Assembly (NCBI GenBank): GCA_020720045.1
Contig: DYPH01000016.1
Span: 1-56,740 of the forward strand
Reading direction: 5' to 3'
DNA: 56,740 nt
From: Sorangium cellulosum
Lineage (GTDB): Bacteria; Myxococcota_A; Polyangia; Polyangiales; Polyangiaceae
A program made the position numbers and the translations under genes. Within the stretch, counting starts at the first letter, position 1. The number at the start of each line of letters is the position of its first letter. Shown piece by piece: positions 34,718 through 41,618 of this stretch. The notes beneath the pieces are model-generated. The model worked only from the letters and a program-made list of their open reading frames with translations. It was not told where the DNA came from and made no database searches.

Positions 34718-35338
34718 ATGAGCCTTACGTTCTATTTCGCGCCGATGTCGACCGCCTCCGTGACCGCCCTCGTCCTCGAAGAACTCGAAGTCCCCTGCGA
34801 GCGCGTGAAGATCGACCTTCGCGCTGGCGGCACGAAGACCCCTGAATTCCTCAAGATCAATCCGAATGCCAAGGTCCCCGTGATCGACCACGATGGCGGC
34901 ATCGTCTGGGAATCGACCGCGATCACGATGTACCTCGGCGAAACCTTCGGCGTCGAGAAGGGGCTCTACCCGGCCCCCGGCCCGAAGCGTGGCGAGGCGA
35001 TGCGCTGGATCGCCTGGGGCGGCGTGACGCTCGTCGACGCGATCTACCAGTGGAGCCGCAACACGAGCGCGTGGACGCCAGCCGATCAGCACAATGCGAA
35101 GGCGGGCGAGGTCGGTCGTCGGGAAATCGACAACTGTCTCCGCATCTTGAACGACGCTCTCGATGGCCACGACTACCTGCTCGGCACCTACACGCTGGCC
35201 GATACCCACCTGCTTTCTCTCATCGACTGGCTCGGGCACATGCAGGTTGACGTCGCTGCGTTCCCCCACATCGTCGCCTGGGTAACCCGGTGCAAGGCCC
35301 GCCCCGCCTACGCGCGCTCGATGGCTTCCGAGGGATGA
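34718..35338 (+). CDS. Glutathione S-transferase family protein
   Basis: The 206-residue protein starts at ATG 34718 after GGAGAGAG. The N-terminal thioredoxin fold (about 1-80) shows FYFAPMSTASVTALVLEEL, the cis-Pro loop NPNAKVPVIDHDGG and the glutathione-binding ESTAITMYLGE. The C-terminal helical domain follows (DYLLGTYTLADTHLLSLIDW). The candidate catalytic residue is a Ser in the MSTAS segment. It is likely cytosolic and used for detoxification or dehalogenation. It converges with the DUF4188 gene, 12 bp from its end. About 230 bp upstream carry no gene. Confidence 0.9.
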   Translation: MSLTFYFAPMSTASVTALVLEELEVPCERVKIDLRAGGTKTPEFLKINPNAKVPVIDHDGGIVWESTAITMYLGETFGVEKGLYPAPGPKRGEAMRWIAWGGVTLVDAIYQWSRNTSAWTPADQHNAKAGEVGRREIDNCLRILNDALDGHDYLLGTYTLADTHLLSLIDWLGHMQVDVAAFPHIVAWVTRCKARPAYARSMASEG

Positions 35339-35350
35339 ACTGATTTGTTA

Positions 35351-35851
35351 TTACGATTCGGCTGCTTGCCTCGCGGCGATTTGGTTCGCAGCGAGGCGCC
35401 CGGCGGCCGATTCACGGGGGCCGGTGGCGGGGCGTTCCCCCCACGCCTTCGCGAGACCAAACGTCGGCATGTTGACGTAGACGCTTTCGTGGGAGCCGGC
35501 GGCGACCCGGTAGGTTTCGTGCCAAATGCCGACGTCGCCGTTCGTCCCAATGTGCCGATTGAAGGCGCGCCACGCGGGGAGATGCTCCGCGTTTCGCATT
35601 TTTGCGTAGGCGAGCAGATCCTCCATCGATTTCCAGTAGCTGACCATGATCGTCGTCCGGCCGAACCACGACTCCGAGCCGAGGTAGCCGAGCTCGGCAT
35701 GGGTCGCGAGTTCGCGGAGCATCTTCCCCATCGCGTTGGCCGTCCGGAGCCATTGCCAGAATTTCCACCAACGATTGATGCGCATGCCGATCAGGAAGAC
35801 GACGACGTCTCCGTCGGCGGCACTCGTAACTCTCGGCTGTCTTGCGGTCAT
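35351..35851 (-). CDS. DUF4188 (heme-monooxygenase-like) protein
   Basis: The 166-residue protein matches DUF4188: VVFLIGMRINRWWKFWQWL, the HLPAWRAFNRHIG segment, GDVGIWHETYRV and NMPTFGLAKA. The family has a ferredoxin-like fold related to small heme-dependent monooxygenases and aldoxime dehydratases; its substrate is unknown. The ATG at 35851 lies 26 bp from a motif shared with the promoter of the adjacent tetR-like gene, so TetR control is likely. Confidence 0.85.
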   Translation of the reverse strand: MTARQPRVTSAADGDVVVFLIGMRINRWWKFWQWLRTANAMGKMLRELATHAELGYLGSESWFGRTTIMVSYWKSMEDLLAYAKMRNAEHLPAWRAFNRHIGTNGDVGIWHETYRVAAGSHESVYVNMPTFGLAKAWGERPATGPRESAAGRLAANQIAARQAAES

Positions 35852-35877
35852 GGCGGTCCTCGGCGTCGACGGAAGTG

Positions 35878-35893
35878 AACAGTGTTAACGGCG
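35878..35893. promoter_or_regulatory. Candidate TetR operator upstream of the DUF4188 gene
   Basis: AACAGTGTTAACGGCG shares TGAAC-A/G-GTGTTAAC with the site before the tetR-like gene at 36578. The left half AACAGT is the reverse complement of the ACTGTT half in the other site. It lies about 26 bp upstream of the DUF4188 ATG and 15 bp from the end of the tetR-like gene. Confidence 0.6.
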
Positions 35894-35908
35894 TGGGCAA
35901 AAAAAAGG

Positions 35909-36574
35909 CTAGGGGCGGAGCCCTTCGAGGAGGCGGTCGACGGAGCGCTCGTAAAAGGCGGCAAAGGCGTGACCGTCACCAACGGGGCTGAGGTGACCGG
36001 AAAGGCGCAGTGCAACGAGTCCATGGACGTGGGCCCAAATGAGAACCGCAGTCTCTTCGGGATCGTTTTTCGCGAGAACTTCCGCGTCGATGCACTCTCG
36101 CACCCGATCGACGAGCAGTCGGAACGTCGTGTCCTGGGGGAGTCCGCTGAGGCCGGCCGGCGTCGGTCCCGAGCGGGGCTTCGGCGGTCGCGCATCTTCG
36201 GGGACGCCCATAAAAATGAACCGGTAATCAAGAGGGTTTTCGAGCGCAAACCGCAGATACTCGGACCCGGTCGCCCGAAGGCGGGCGTGGGGCGTCGGCG
36301 CGCTCAGCGCACGCACCAAGTAGCTGCCGAAGACGGCGAACCCCTGGGTGCAGGCGGCGGCCAGGAGCGCCTCTTTGCCATCGAAATGGCGATAGACGGC
36401 CGGCGCCGAAATGCCGACCCGGCGGGCGATTTCACGCAGCGAAAAATGGGCTGGCCCCGCTTCCAGAAACAGGTCTCGCGCCGCCGCAACAAGGAGCGCC
36501 TTCGTCGAGCCATCCCCGGCGTCTCGGCCGCCCACGGCTGTAGGCGAGGATACGCGGGGCGAAGGGGCCGACAT
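35909..36574 (-). CDS. TetR-family transcriptional regulator
   Basis: The 221-residue protein has an N-terminal TetR HTH (SLREIARRVGISAPAVYRHF, followed by DGKEALLAAA) and a helical effector domain (ATGSEYLRFALENPLDYRFIFM) like WHG/TetR_C types. ATG 36574 was chosen because it lies just before the HTH with a short disordered leader and abuts the operator; the open frame extends much further upstream without coding signs. It is followed by the DUF4188 gene on the same strand. Both genes carry the AAC-A/G-GTGTTAAC motif, so it probably represses itself and DUF4188. The inducer is unknown. Confidence 0.9.
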   Translation of the reverse strand: MSAPSPRVSSPTAVGGRDAGDGSTKALLVAAARDLFLEAGPAHFSLREIARRVGISAPAVYRHFDGKEALLAAACTQGFAVFGSYLVRALSAPTPHARLRATGSEYLRFALENPLDYRFIFMGVPEDARPPKPRSGPTPAGLSGLPQDTTFRLLVDRVRECIDAEVLAKNDPEETAVLIWAHVHGLVALRLSGHLSPVGDGHAFAAFYERSVDRLLEGLRP

Positions 36575-36577
36575 ATG

Positions 36578-36593
36578 AACGGTGTTAACTGTT
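36578..36593. promoter_or_regulatory. Candidate TetR operator at its own start codon
   Basis: AACGGTGTTAACTGTT is a near palindrome (halves AACGGT and ACTGTT, 5 of 6 complementary) lying 3 bp upstream of the tetR-like ATG. It also sits in the divergent region before the lipoprotein gene at 36672. Confidence 0.65.
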
Positions 36594-36671
36594 GTGCCGA
36601 CCGTCGTCAAGTACGTCGGCCCGACGATCTCCCGCTTGTCGGTGCATCGAACGGTGGCTAGGGGGCCCAGG

Positions 36672-37571
36672 ATGAATGCTTGGCGGTGGAGCGCGGAACG
36701 GGTCGCGTTTGTTGTGTTTGTGCTCGGTGCAGCAGGGTGCCGTAGCCCGCGAGCCTCGGGGGTGCAGGCCCGTGCGAGCGCGCCCGACGTTCGCGCGCCA
36801 ACCGAGGTTCCCGTCCCCGCGCCTGACGCCCCGCGGCGCGAAGAGCCGCCGCCTCCTGTGTCGACGCGCGAACCTCGTACCCGCGTGACACCTGCGGTGG
36901 CCGTCGACGGCGTTCTCGAGCTCCCCGGCGACATCGGCCGTGGGCTCGATGAGCCTCCGCCCGATGCCGAGAGGGATGCGCTGTTTGCGAAGCTCTTTCC
37001 CGTTTACCAAAAAGATCTTGCTGGCAGGAGCTGCGACAAGTCCTCCACGATGGCGGAGGCGCGCGATCTTGGCGAGTTTGCTCCGGAGATCACCGGGCGC
37101 GCAGAAGGCTCATTCACTGCAAAGAACGCTGCGGAGATTCTCTATTGGATCAATCTCAACGAATGCAATTCGTCCCACGCGGAGGATTTTGGGTCAAGCC
37201 TCTTTGTGATTACGAGCAAGGCTGGTGACGTCGTCCTTCGTGTTCCTGATGACGGTCGGCAAGACGTTGCAAAGATTGTGGATCTCGATGGCGACGGGCG
37301 TGAAGAGTTGCTGCTCGATGGCTCTTTCTTCGGGATGGGCATCAGCACCTCCTCGCTCCGCCTGGTGGAGTTTCGACCGGGGAGTTCGTCGCAAAAGACC
37401 GTCAAGGGCTCGCTGCGTGTGATCCGAGACTTTGGAGTTACCTACGAGAACGACTGCAGCGGATCGGGACCGACCGGAGTCCGTGAAACGAGAGTTTTTG
37501 CGCGCGTCCGCGCGGGGAAAGAGCCGCAGTTCTTCACCAAGGATTCGCACACGGTGTGCCCGCCTCCGTAA
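36672..37571 (+). CDS. Lipoprotein of unknown function
   Basis: The 299-residue protein starts at ATG 36672 with a lipoprotein signal (FVVFVLGAAGC). A Pro/Arg-rich stretch (about 25-85) precedes a globular domain with a calcium-loop-like IVDLDGDGREELLLDG near 215 and Cys at EYENDC-like and HTVCPPP positions near the end. The DxDGDG element resembles FG-GAP or EF-hand loops. No family was recognised. It diverges from the tetR-like gene and is followed by two hairpins. Confidence 0.75.
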   Translation: MNAWRWSAERVAFVVFVLGAAGCRSPRASGVQARASAPDVRAPTEVPVPAPDAPRREEPPPPVSTREPRTRVTPAVAVDGVLELPGDIGRGLDEPPPDAERDALFAKLFPVYQKDLAGRSCDKSSTMAEARDLGEFAPEITGRAEGSFTAKNAAEILYWINLNECNSSHAEDFGSSLFVITSKAGDVVLRVPDDGRQDVAKIVDLDGDGREELLLDGSFFGMGISTSSLRLVEFRPGSSSQKTVKGSLRVIRDFGVTYENDCSGSGPTGVRETRVFARVRAGKEPQFFTKDSHTVCPPP

Positions 37572-37594
37572 TCGCGCTTCCACAAAAATGAAAA

Positions 37595-37615
37595 AGGTCA
37601 GGAACTTCCTGACCT
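37595..37615 (-). terminator. Near-perfect palindrome with T-run on the minus strand
   Basis: Arms AGGTCAGGAA and TTCCTGACCT are separated by one base. On the minus strand the hairpin is followed by TTTTTCATTTTTG. No minus-strand gene reads into it from nearby, so it may act for the plus-strand gene or as a protein site. Confidence 0.5.
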
Positions 37616-37656
37616 CGCTTGCGGGGGGTGGCGTCCTCCCAGCCTTCATGGTGGTT

Positions 37657-37677
37657 GGGGGCGCGAGCCCCCTTTTT
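37657..37677 (+). terminator. Rho-independent terminator after the lipoprotein gene
   Basis: A GGGGGC stem, GCGA tetraloop and GCCCCC stem are followed by TTTTT, about 86 bp past the stop at 37571. Confidence 0.75.
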
Positions 37678-37924
37678 CGGTTCGAGGCGGTGCTTCATCG
37701 CGCCCCCCTTGCAGTGCACGATCGCCGTAAGCGCCTCGTGGGCGCGGGCTTCGTGAGGCCGTCGCTTTTTCGTTTTCATACGTTTCTTGGGTGGGATGCC
37801 GGCGCCGATCGCGCCAGCGCGGCCACTGTGACCACGTTCCGGCGGTGGTGCACGCGGAATGTGCGGAAAATCGCCGCGCGGCGATCTTTGACCCCGTCGC
37901 TCGACGCCGATATAAGCGCTCGGA

Positions 37925-38497
37925 ATGCCTCGCACATCCCCCGATTTTCGCTTTCCGGTTGCCGACGCGGTGCGTGATTCGCTCCCCCTCGAGGTGCGTC
38001 TCGATGCGCCGCTCGCCGTCTTCGGTCCGACGGAGCGCTTTCGGCGGCTCGCGCGTTCACAAGGGTGGAAAACGCCTCGCGATTTGGTCGTCGCGGGGCC
38101 CGCGCGCGTGTTGGCGGCGGTCCGGGAACGACGCGGAAGGTCCGGGGACCTCGGCGCGATTCGCGGGCGCCTCCAAGCCTGGCTCGGGCGCCGTTGGGAA
38201 GACGTCCGCGTCGAACTCGGCCTCGAAGCGCCGCCGGCACCACGTTCCCCCGTTTCGCCGCTGCTCCTTGCGCCTTTGGACGACCTCGACCTTGCGGCAG
38301 GAGTCCTTCGGGTTGCCGCGCGGCTCGGCTGGAAGACGGTCGGCGACCTCGTTGCCGTCCCACCGGAGCGTTTCGAAGCGTTCCGCGGCGTCGGTCCGGT
38401 CAGCGCCGTGCAGGTGGAGGCGAAGCTCGCCGCCCACCTCGGCATGCCCTGGGAAGCGGCCTGGCGAAGCAGCCGGACGCCGACGACCCCGGCCTAA
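37925..38497 (+). CDS. Protein with RNA-polymerase alpha-CTD-like helix-hairpin-helix repeats
   Basis: The 190-residue protein has a C-terminal segment (about 115-180) like the alpha-CTD fold: LDDLDLAAGVLRVAARLGWK, TVGDLVAVPPERFEAF and RGVGPVSAVQVEAKLAAHLG. The N-terminal half repeats the pattern more weakly (FRRLARSQGWKTPRDLVVAG). Both are helix-hairpin-helix modules used for DNA or protein contacts. It lacks the alpha N-terminal domain and is not in a ribosomal cluster, so it is not rpoA. A DNA-binding or regulatory role is possible but unproven. Confidence 0.65.
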   Translation: MPRTSPDFRFPVADAVRDSLPLEVRLDAPLAVFGPTERFRRLARSQGWKTPRDLVVAGPARVLAAVRERRGRSGDLGAIRGRLQAWLGRRWEDVRVELGLEAPPAPRSPVSPLLLAPLDDLDLAAGVLRVAARLGWKTVGDLVAVPPERFEAFRGVGPVSAVQVEAKLAAHLGMPWEAAWRSSRTPTTPA

Positions 38498-38503
38498 CGT
38501 CTC

Positions 38504-38955
38504 TTACTTCCCCCAGAGTTCGATGTGGGCGCGCCCGCCGCCGGGGAGGTTGCCGTACTTGAAGTCGACGTGGCGAATCACGCGGTCGCCGCCGGGGAGG
38601 TCGATGACGCGAGACCGCGTGTTGCGGTCGAAGACGAGGCGCGTCGGCACCCGGAACACGTCGCCATCGCCAAACGTGATTTCGACATCGAAGATCTCGG
38701 CGGCGCTCTCTTCAACGACGATGGCGACGCGCTTGAAGCGACCGTCCGCGCGGCCGACGCCGATGCGGTCGCGGTCGACTTTGCCGTCGACGACACGTTC
38801 GCCGAGCTTCTCGAAGCCGGCGATTTCCGCACGGGCTTCGAGGGCTTGTTCGCGACGCTCCTCGCGGGCCTCATGGGCTCCGCGGGCGTGTCCGCGACCG
38901 CCGCAGGCGGCCAAAAGAAGAGGGGGAAAAGCGCGTAGGTCTTGGAAGCGTGCAT
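38504..38955 (-). CDS. Small beta-rich lipoprotein, frameshifted in a G5 run
   Basis: ATG 38955 opens a signal peptide MHASKTYALFP in one frame. The rest continues in another frame as PLLLAACGGRGHARGAHE, then GERVVDGKVDRDRIGVGRAD and a beta domain ending GGRAHIELWGK. Adding one base to the run at 38922-38926 (G5 on plus, C5 on minus) joins them into a 150-residue lipoprotein with a good LLLAAC lipobox. The domain (RFKRVAIVVEESAAEIFDVE; RVIDLPGGDRVIRHVDF) recalls DUF2541-like secreted proteins. It follows the Kelch lipoprotein on the same strand, 38 bp away. Confidence 0.65.
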
Positions 38956-38993
38956 CCCCGAGAAATACCGCCCGCCGATCGGAGTGGCCAGCG

Positions 38994-41288
38994 CTATTCG
39001 GCGTTCCAGCGCCCCATCGCCCACTGGTGGAGGCGCTCGATTTCGTCGGCGGAGGCGACACGGTCAAGGACGACGACCGCGCCGAGCTGGCCAAAGAGGG
39101 GATCGTAGCCGCCGGCGCCGACGCCGACGGTTCGCCACCCGGAGTCGTTCGGGTAGGGCCACTTCGCCTTGCCGAGCGATTTCCCGGCGGCGAAGGCCTC
39201 CACGGTCCCGGTCGTGGGGTCTTGGGTGATCGCGTAAACGCCAATTTTTCCAGCGTTTTCTGAGAATCCGCCTCCAAACGGCGACAGGACCCACTCGCCC
39301 GTCGGCTTTCGCACGGTGACGGCGAGGGCCCCGTCCGTGAGCCCGAACGCCACATCTTGGGCGCCGTCTTCGCTGTCCCCAAGGACGGTCGCGCGCGGAT
39401 TCTTTTCGGAATGGGGGAGCACCTGATGGTCGACGTCTGACGGAACGAATGGCGACCGCCCGACCCACGCAATCGTGCGCCCCGCCGGCTGGAGGGCACG
39501 CGCCGGGAGGTCGAGGGACGTGCTGAGGCCGTCGAAGGTGAGGGCGGCGCCGCCGCCAAGATTGCTGAAGTCGAGGGCGGTCGCGCCGCTCGACGGGAGC
39601 TCGGCCGGGAGCCCGTCGGCTTTGAGGGGCGCCTTCCCGCCGGTTGCGCGGAGGGTGAGCGTCCCAGTCCCTCTTTCTTTCCAGGTACTTACGCGCGGCC
39701 CGTGGACGACGTCCATCCGCCAGGTCTGCGTGTCGAAGTAGTTCCCGAGCGTGTAATTGCCGCCGGCCATCACAAAGCCGTTCGGCCCGACGGCGATTCC
39801 ATCGGCATGCGACTCGTTCCACGGGAGCGCCCCCTCGGCCTCCGAGGTCCACCTCTCGCCGTCGGTCGTAAACCACGATTCTCGCAGATTAAACGAGCCA
39901 TCGTTTGTGTAGCCGGCGATCAGCCACATCTTCCCGTCGAAGACTTTCACCGTTGCGTAGCGGCGCCCGATCCAGGGGGGCGTCGCGTGCTTTTTCCAGG
40001 TAATTCCGCTGCCATTGTCGACGCCGTCGGTGCTCCAGACCTCCTGGAAGAACTTCTCATAGCCGTCAACCGTGTAGCGACCACCGCCGACGAGCCAGAG
40101 GCGCCCGTTGAACTCGACGAGTTCGCTGATGATTCCGCGCGGCGTCGGCCGTTTCGTCTGGCTTTCGTTGAAGTCGTTGTCTTGGACGCGGGTCCAGGAG
40201 ATCCCGTCGGCCGATGACCACAAATCGTTGTAAAAGCGAATGTCTGCGGGGTTTTCTTCGACCAAGCCGTTCTGGCCGCCAAAGACCCATAGCTTGTTCT
40301 TGAAGGTGCCGGCGACGTGGAGGATGCGCGGCTGGTTGATCGGGGCGACCATCCAGGGGAGCGGCGACGGGCTTTTTGTCCAGTTAATTCCGTCGCTTGT
40401 CGACCACGCGTCGTCGTGGTAGCGCGTGCCTTGCGCCCAGACGTCCGGATCGCCCGGGGTGTCGTTCGGCACGTACGCGCCGTTGGTGTAGTCACCGCCG
40501 ATCATCCAGAGGCGGTCGTTGAGGAGCGTACAGCCGAAATAATGGCGCGGCGAAAACCGCGTCGGAGCGGTGTCGGGGAGCGGCTGGTGGGCCATTTCCA
40601 GGTCCCACCGCGCGCCGTCCGCGGAACTCCAGATTTCATTCGTGCTGATGCTCGGCCACCCGGGGAACAGGGCGTCGAGGTCGGAGCCATTCCAGCCGCC
40701 GATCATCCAGTATTTGTTTGTGTTTTTCAGGTAGGCGACGCAGCTGCCATCGCGACGTATCCAGGGGACCGCCTTGCCCGACGCGTCGCGCCCGGCCGGA
40801 ATCGCGTCGATGAGCCGGGTCCAGAGATGGAACTCGTTCTTCGCGCCCGGCGTGACGTTGTCGCGGGCGTCGAAGGTGTGGCTATTTGCGAGCTGTGTTG
40901 GTGCCCAAGCTTTGATTTTTCCGAGAGAAATCGTTTCCGTCGCCGTCACGACCTCCAAGGAATGGAGACCAACGCCGACGACGCCGACCTTCGTCCGCAC
41001 CGCCGTTCCGCTCACCACGAACGGGAGTGGGTTGCCGTCGAGGAGCACCTTCGTCGCCGCGGCGACGCCGGGCCCGCGAATCACGACGGTGGAGTCGCCG
41101 GTCGGGTCGACGACGGTCGGGAAGGCGGTCGGGACCGTCGGCTCGGTGTTCGCATCGGCGTCAGCGTCGGAGCTGCCGTCGATGGGGGCGGTGGCGTCGG
41201 CCGGCGTCGCGCCGGGTTTGGAGCCGCACGCCACTGCAAGGAGCGGAAAGAGACCGAGCGCCGCGACAAGGGGAAGAAGGGTACGCAT
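38994..41288 (-). CDS. Kelch-repeat lipoprotein with IPT and LamG-like domains
   Basis: The 764-residue protein starts at ATG 41288 with a lipoprotein signal (LGLFPLLAVAC). An IPT/TIG-like domain (DSTVVIRGPGVAAATKVLLD) precedes at least six Kelch-type blades marked KYWMIGGWNG, RLWMIGGDYTN, KLWVFGGQNG, RLWLVGGGRYT, KMWLIAGYTND and GFVMAGGNYT, each paired with a WSS/T-DG strand. The last 200 residues resemble a LamG/concanavalin fold (FGQLGAVVVLDRVASADEI, then ERLHQWAMGRW). It is paralogous to the N-terminal two-thirds of 13798-16614. It is probably surface-attached and sugar- or protein-binding. Confidence 0.88.
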   Translation of the reverse strand: MRTLLPLVAALGLFPLLAVACGSKPGATPADATAPIDGSSDADADANTEPTVPTAFPTVVDPTGDSTVVIRGPGVAAATKVLLDGNPLPFVVSGTAVRTKVGVVGVGLHSLEVVTATETISLGKIKAWAPTQLANSHTFDARDNVTPGAKNEFHLWTRLIDAIPAGRDASGKAVPWIRRDGSCVAYLKNTNKYWMIGGWNGSDLDALFPGWPSISTNEIWSSADGARWDLEMAHQPLPDTAPTRFSPRHYFGCTLLNDRLWMIGGDYTNGAYVPNDTPGDPDVWAQGTRYHDDAWSTSDGINWTKSPSPLPWMVAPINQPRILHVAGTFKNKLWVFGGQNGLVEENPADIRFYNDLWSSADGISWTRVQDNDFNESQTKRPTPRGIISELVEFNGRLWLVGGGRYTVDGYEKFFQEVWSTDGVDNGSGITWKKHATPPWIGRRYATVKVFDGKMWLIAGYTNDGSFNLRESWFTTDGERWTSEAEGALPWNESHADGIAVGPNGFVMAGGNYTLGNYFDTQTWRMDVVHGPRVSTWKERGTGTLTLRATGGKAPLKADGLPAELPSSGATALDFSNLGGGAALTFDGLSTSLDLPARALQPAGRTIAWVGRSPFVPSDVDHQVLPHSEKNPRATVLGDSEDGAQDVAFGLTDGALAVTVRKPTGEWVLSPFGGGFSENAGKIGVYAITQDPTTGTVEAFAAGKSLGKAKWPYPNDSGWRTVGVGAGGYDPLFGQLGAVVVLDRVASADEIERLHQWAMGRWNAE

Positions 41289-41618
41289 AGGGGAAGGGGC
41301 CTCGGTCCCGGGACGTTGGCGAACCCCCCTTTTGTGGCATGACCGGTCGAAAAGGATCACCGGAGTGCGCACATTACCGAAGTTTCGGAAATGGCACCGC
41401 CTTCGCCGGTGGCCTCACGGCGCGTCCGTCCGCGGAGCGGGAGACGGCGCGGAGTTCTCCGCAAACGCCATTCCTGAAATTTCTTAACGAGTTCCTCGCC
41501 GTCCGGCGACGCGCCGGATCGGAGCGCCGGATCGGAGAACCCCGTGGCCCTTGCCACCGCCGATCGTTCGCCGCCATTCCCGCGCCGGAAGGGCCCCCTC
41601 TTGAAGTAGGACCGCCCC
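41289..41618. other. Divergent gap with one repeat copy
   Basis: This 330-bp gap separates the Kelch lipoprotein and acyltransferase genes, transcribed away from each other. Apart from a copy of the dispersed palindromic repeat (41501-41540) no gene or clear promoter was seen. Confidence 0.6.
41501..41540 (-). repeat. Dispersed palindromic repeat with duplicated half
   Basis: GTCCGGCGACGCGCCGGATC is followed by GGAG and then a second GCGCCGGATCGGAGAAC, so one arm is duplicated. It lies 78 bp upstream of the acyltransferase start. Confidence 0.85.

Larger units (their letters stand above)
37572..37924. other. Gap with two hairpins and no gene
   Basis: This 353-bp stretch holds a palindrome (37595-37615) and a terminator-like hairpin (37657-37677). 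The remaining 250 bp before the next ATG shows no convincing open frame. Confidence 0.6.

Noticed and set aside
38525-38938. Plus-strand frame MGAPAAGEVAVLEVDVANHA
   Set aside because: It is the reverse reading of the small beta-rich lipoprotein, whose minus-strand frame has a better signal peptide and domain.
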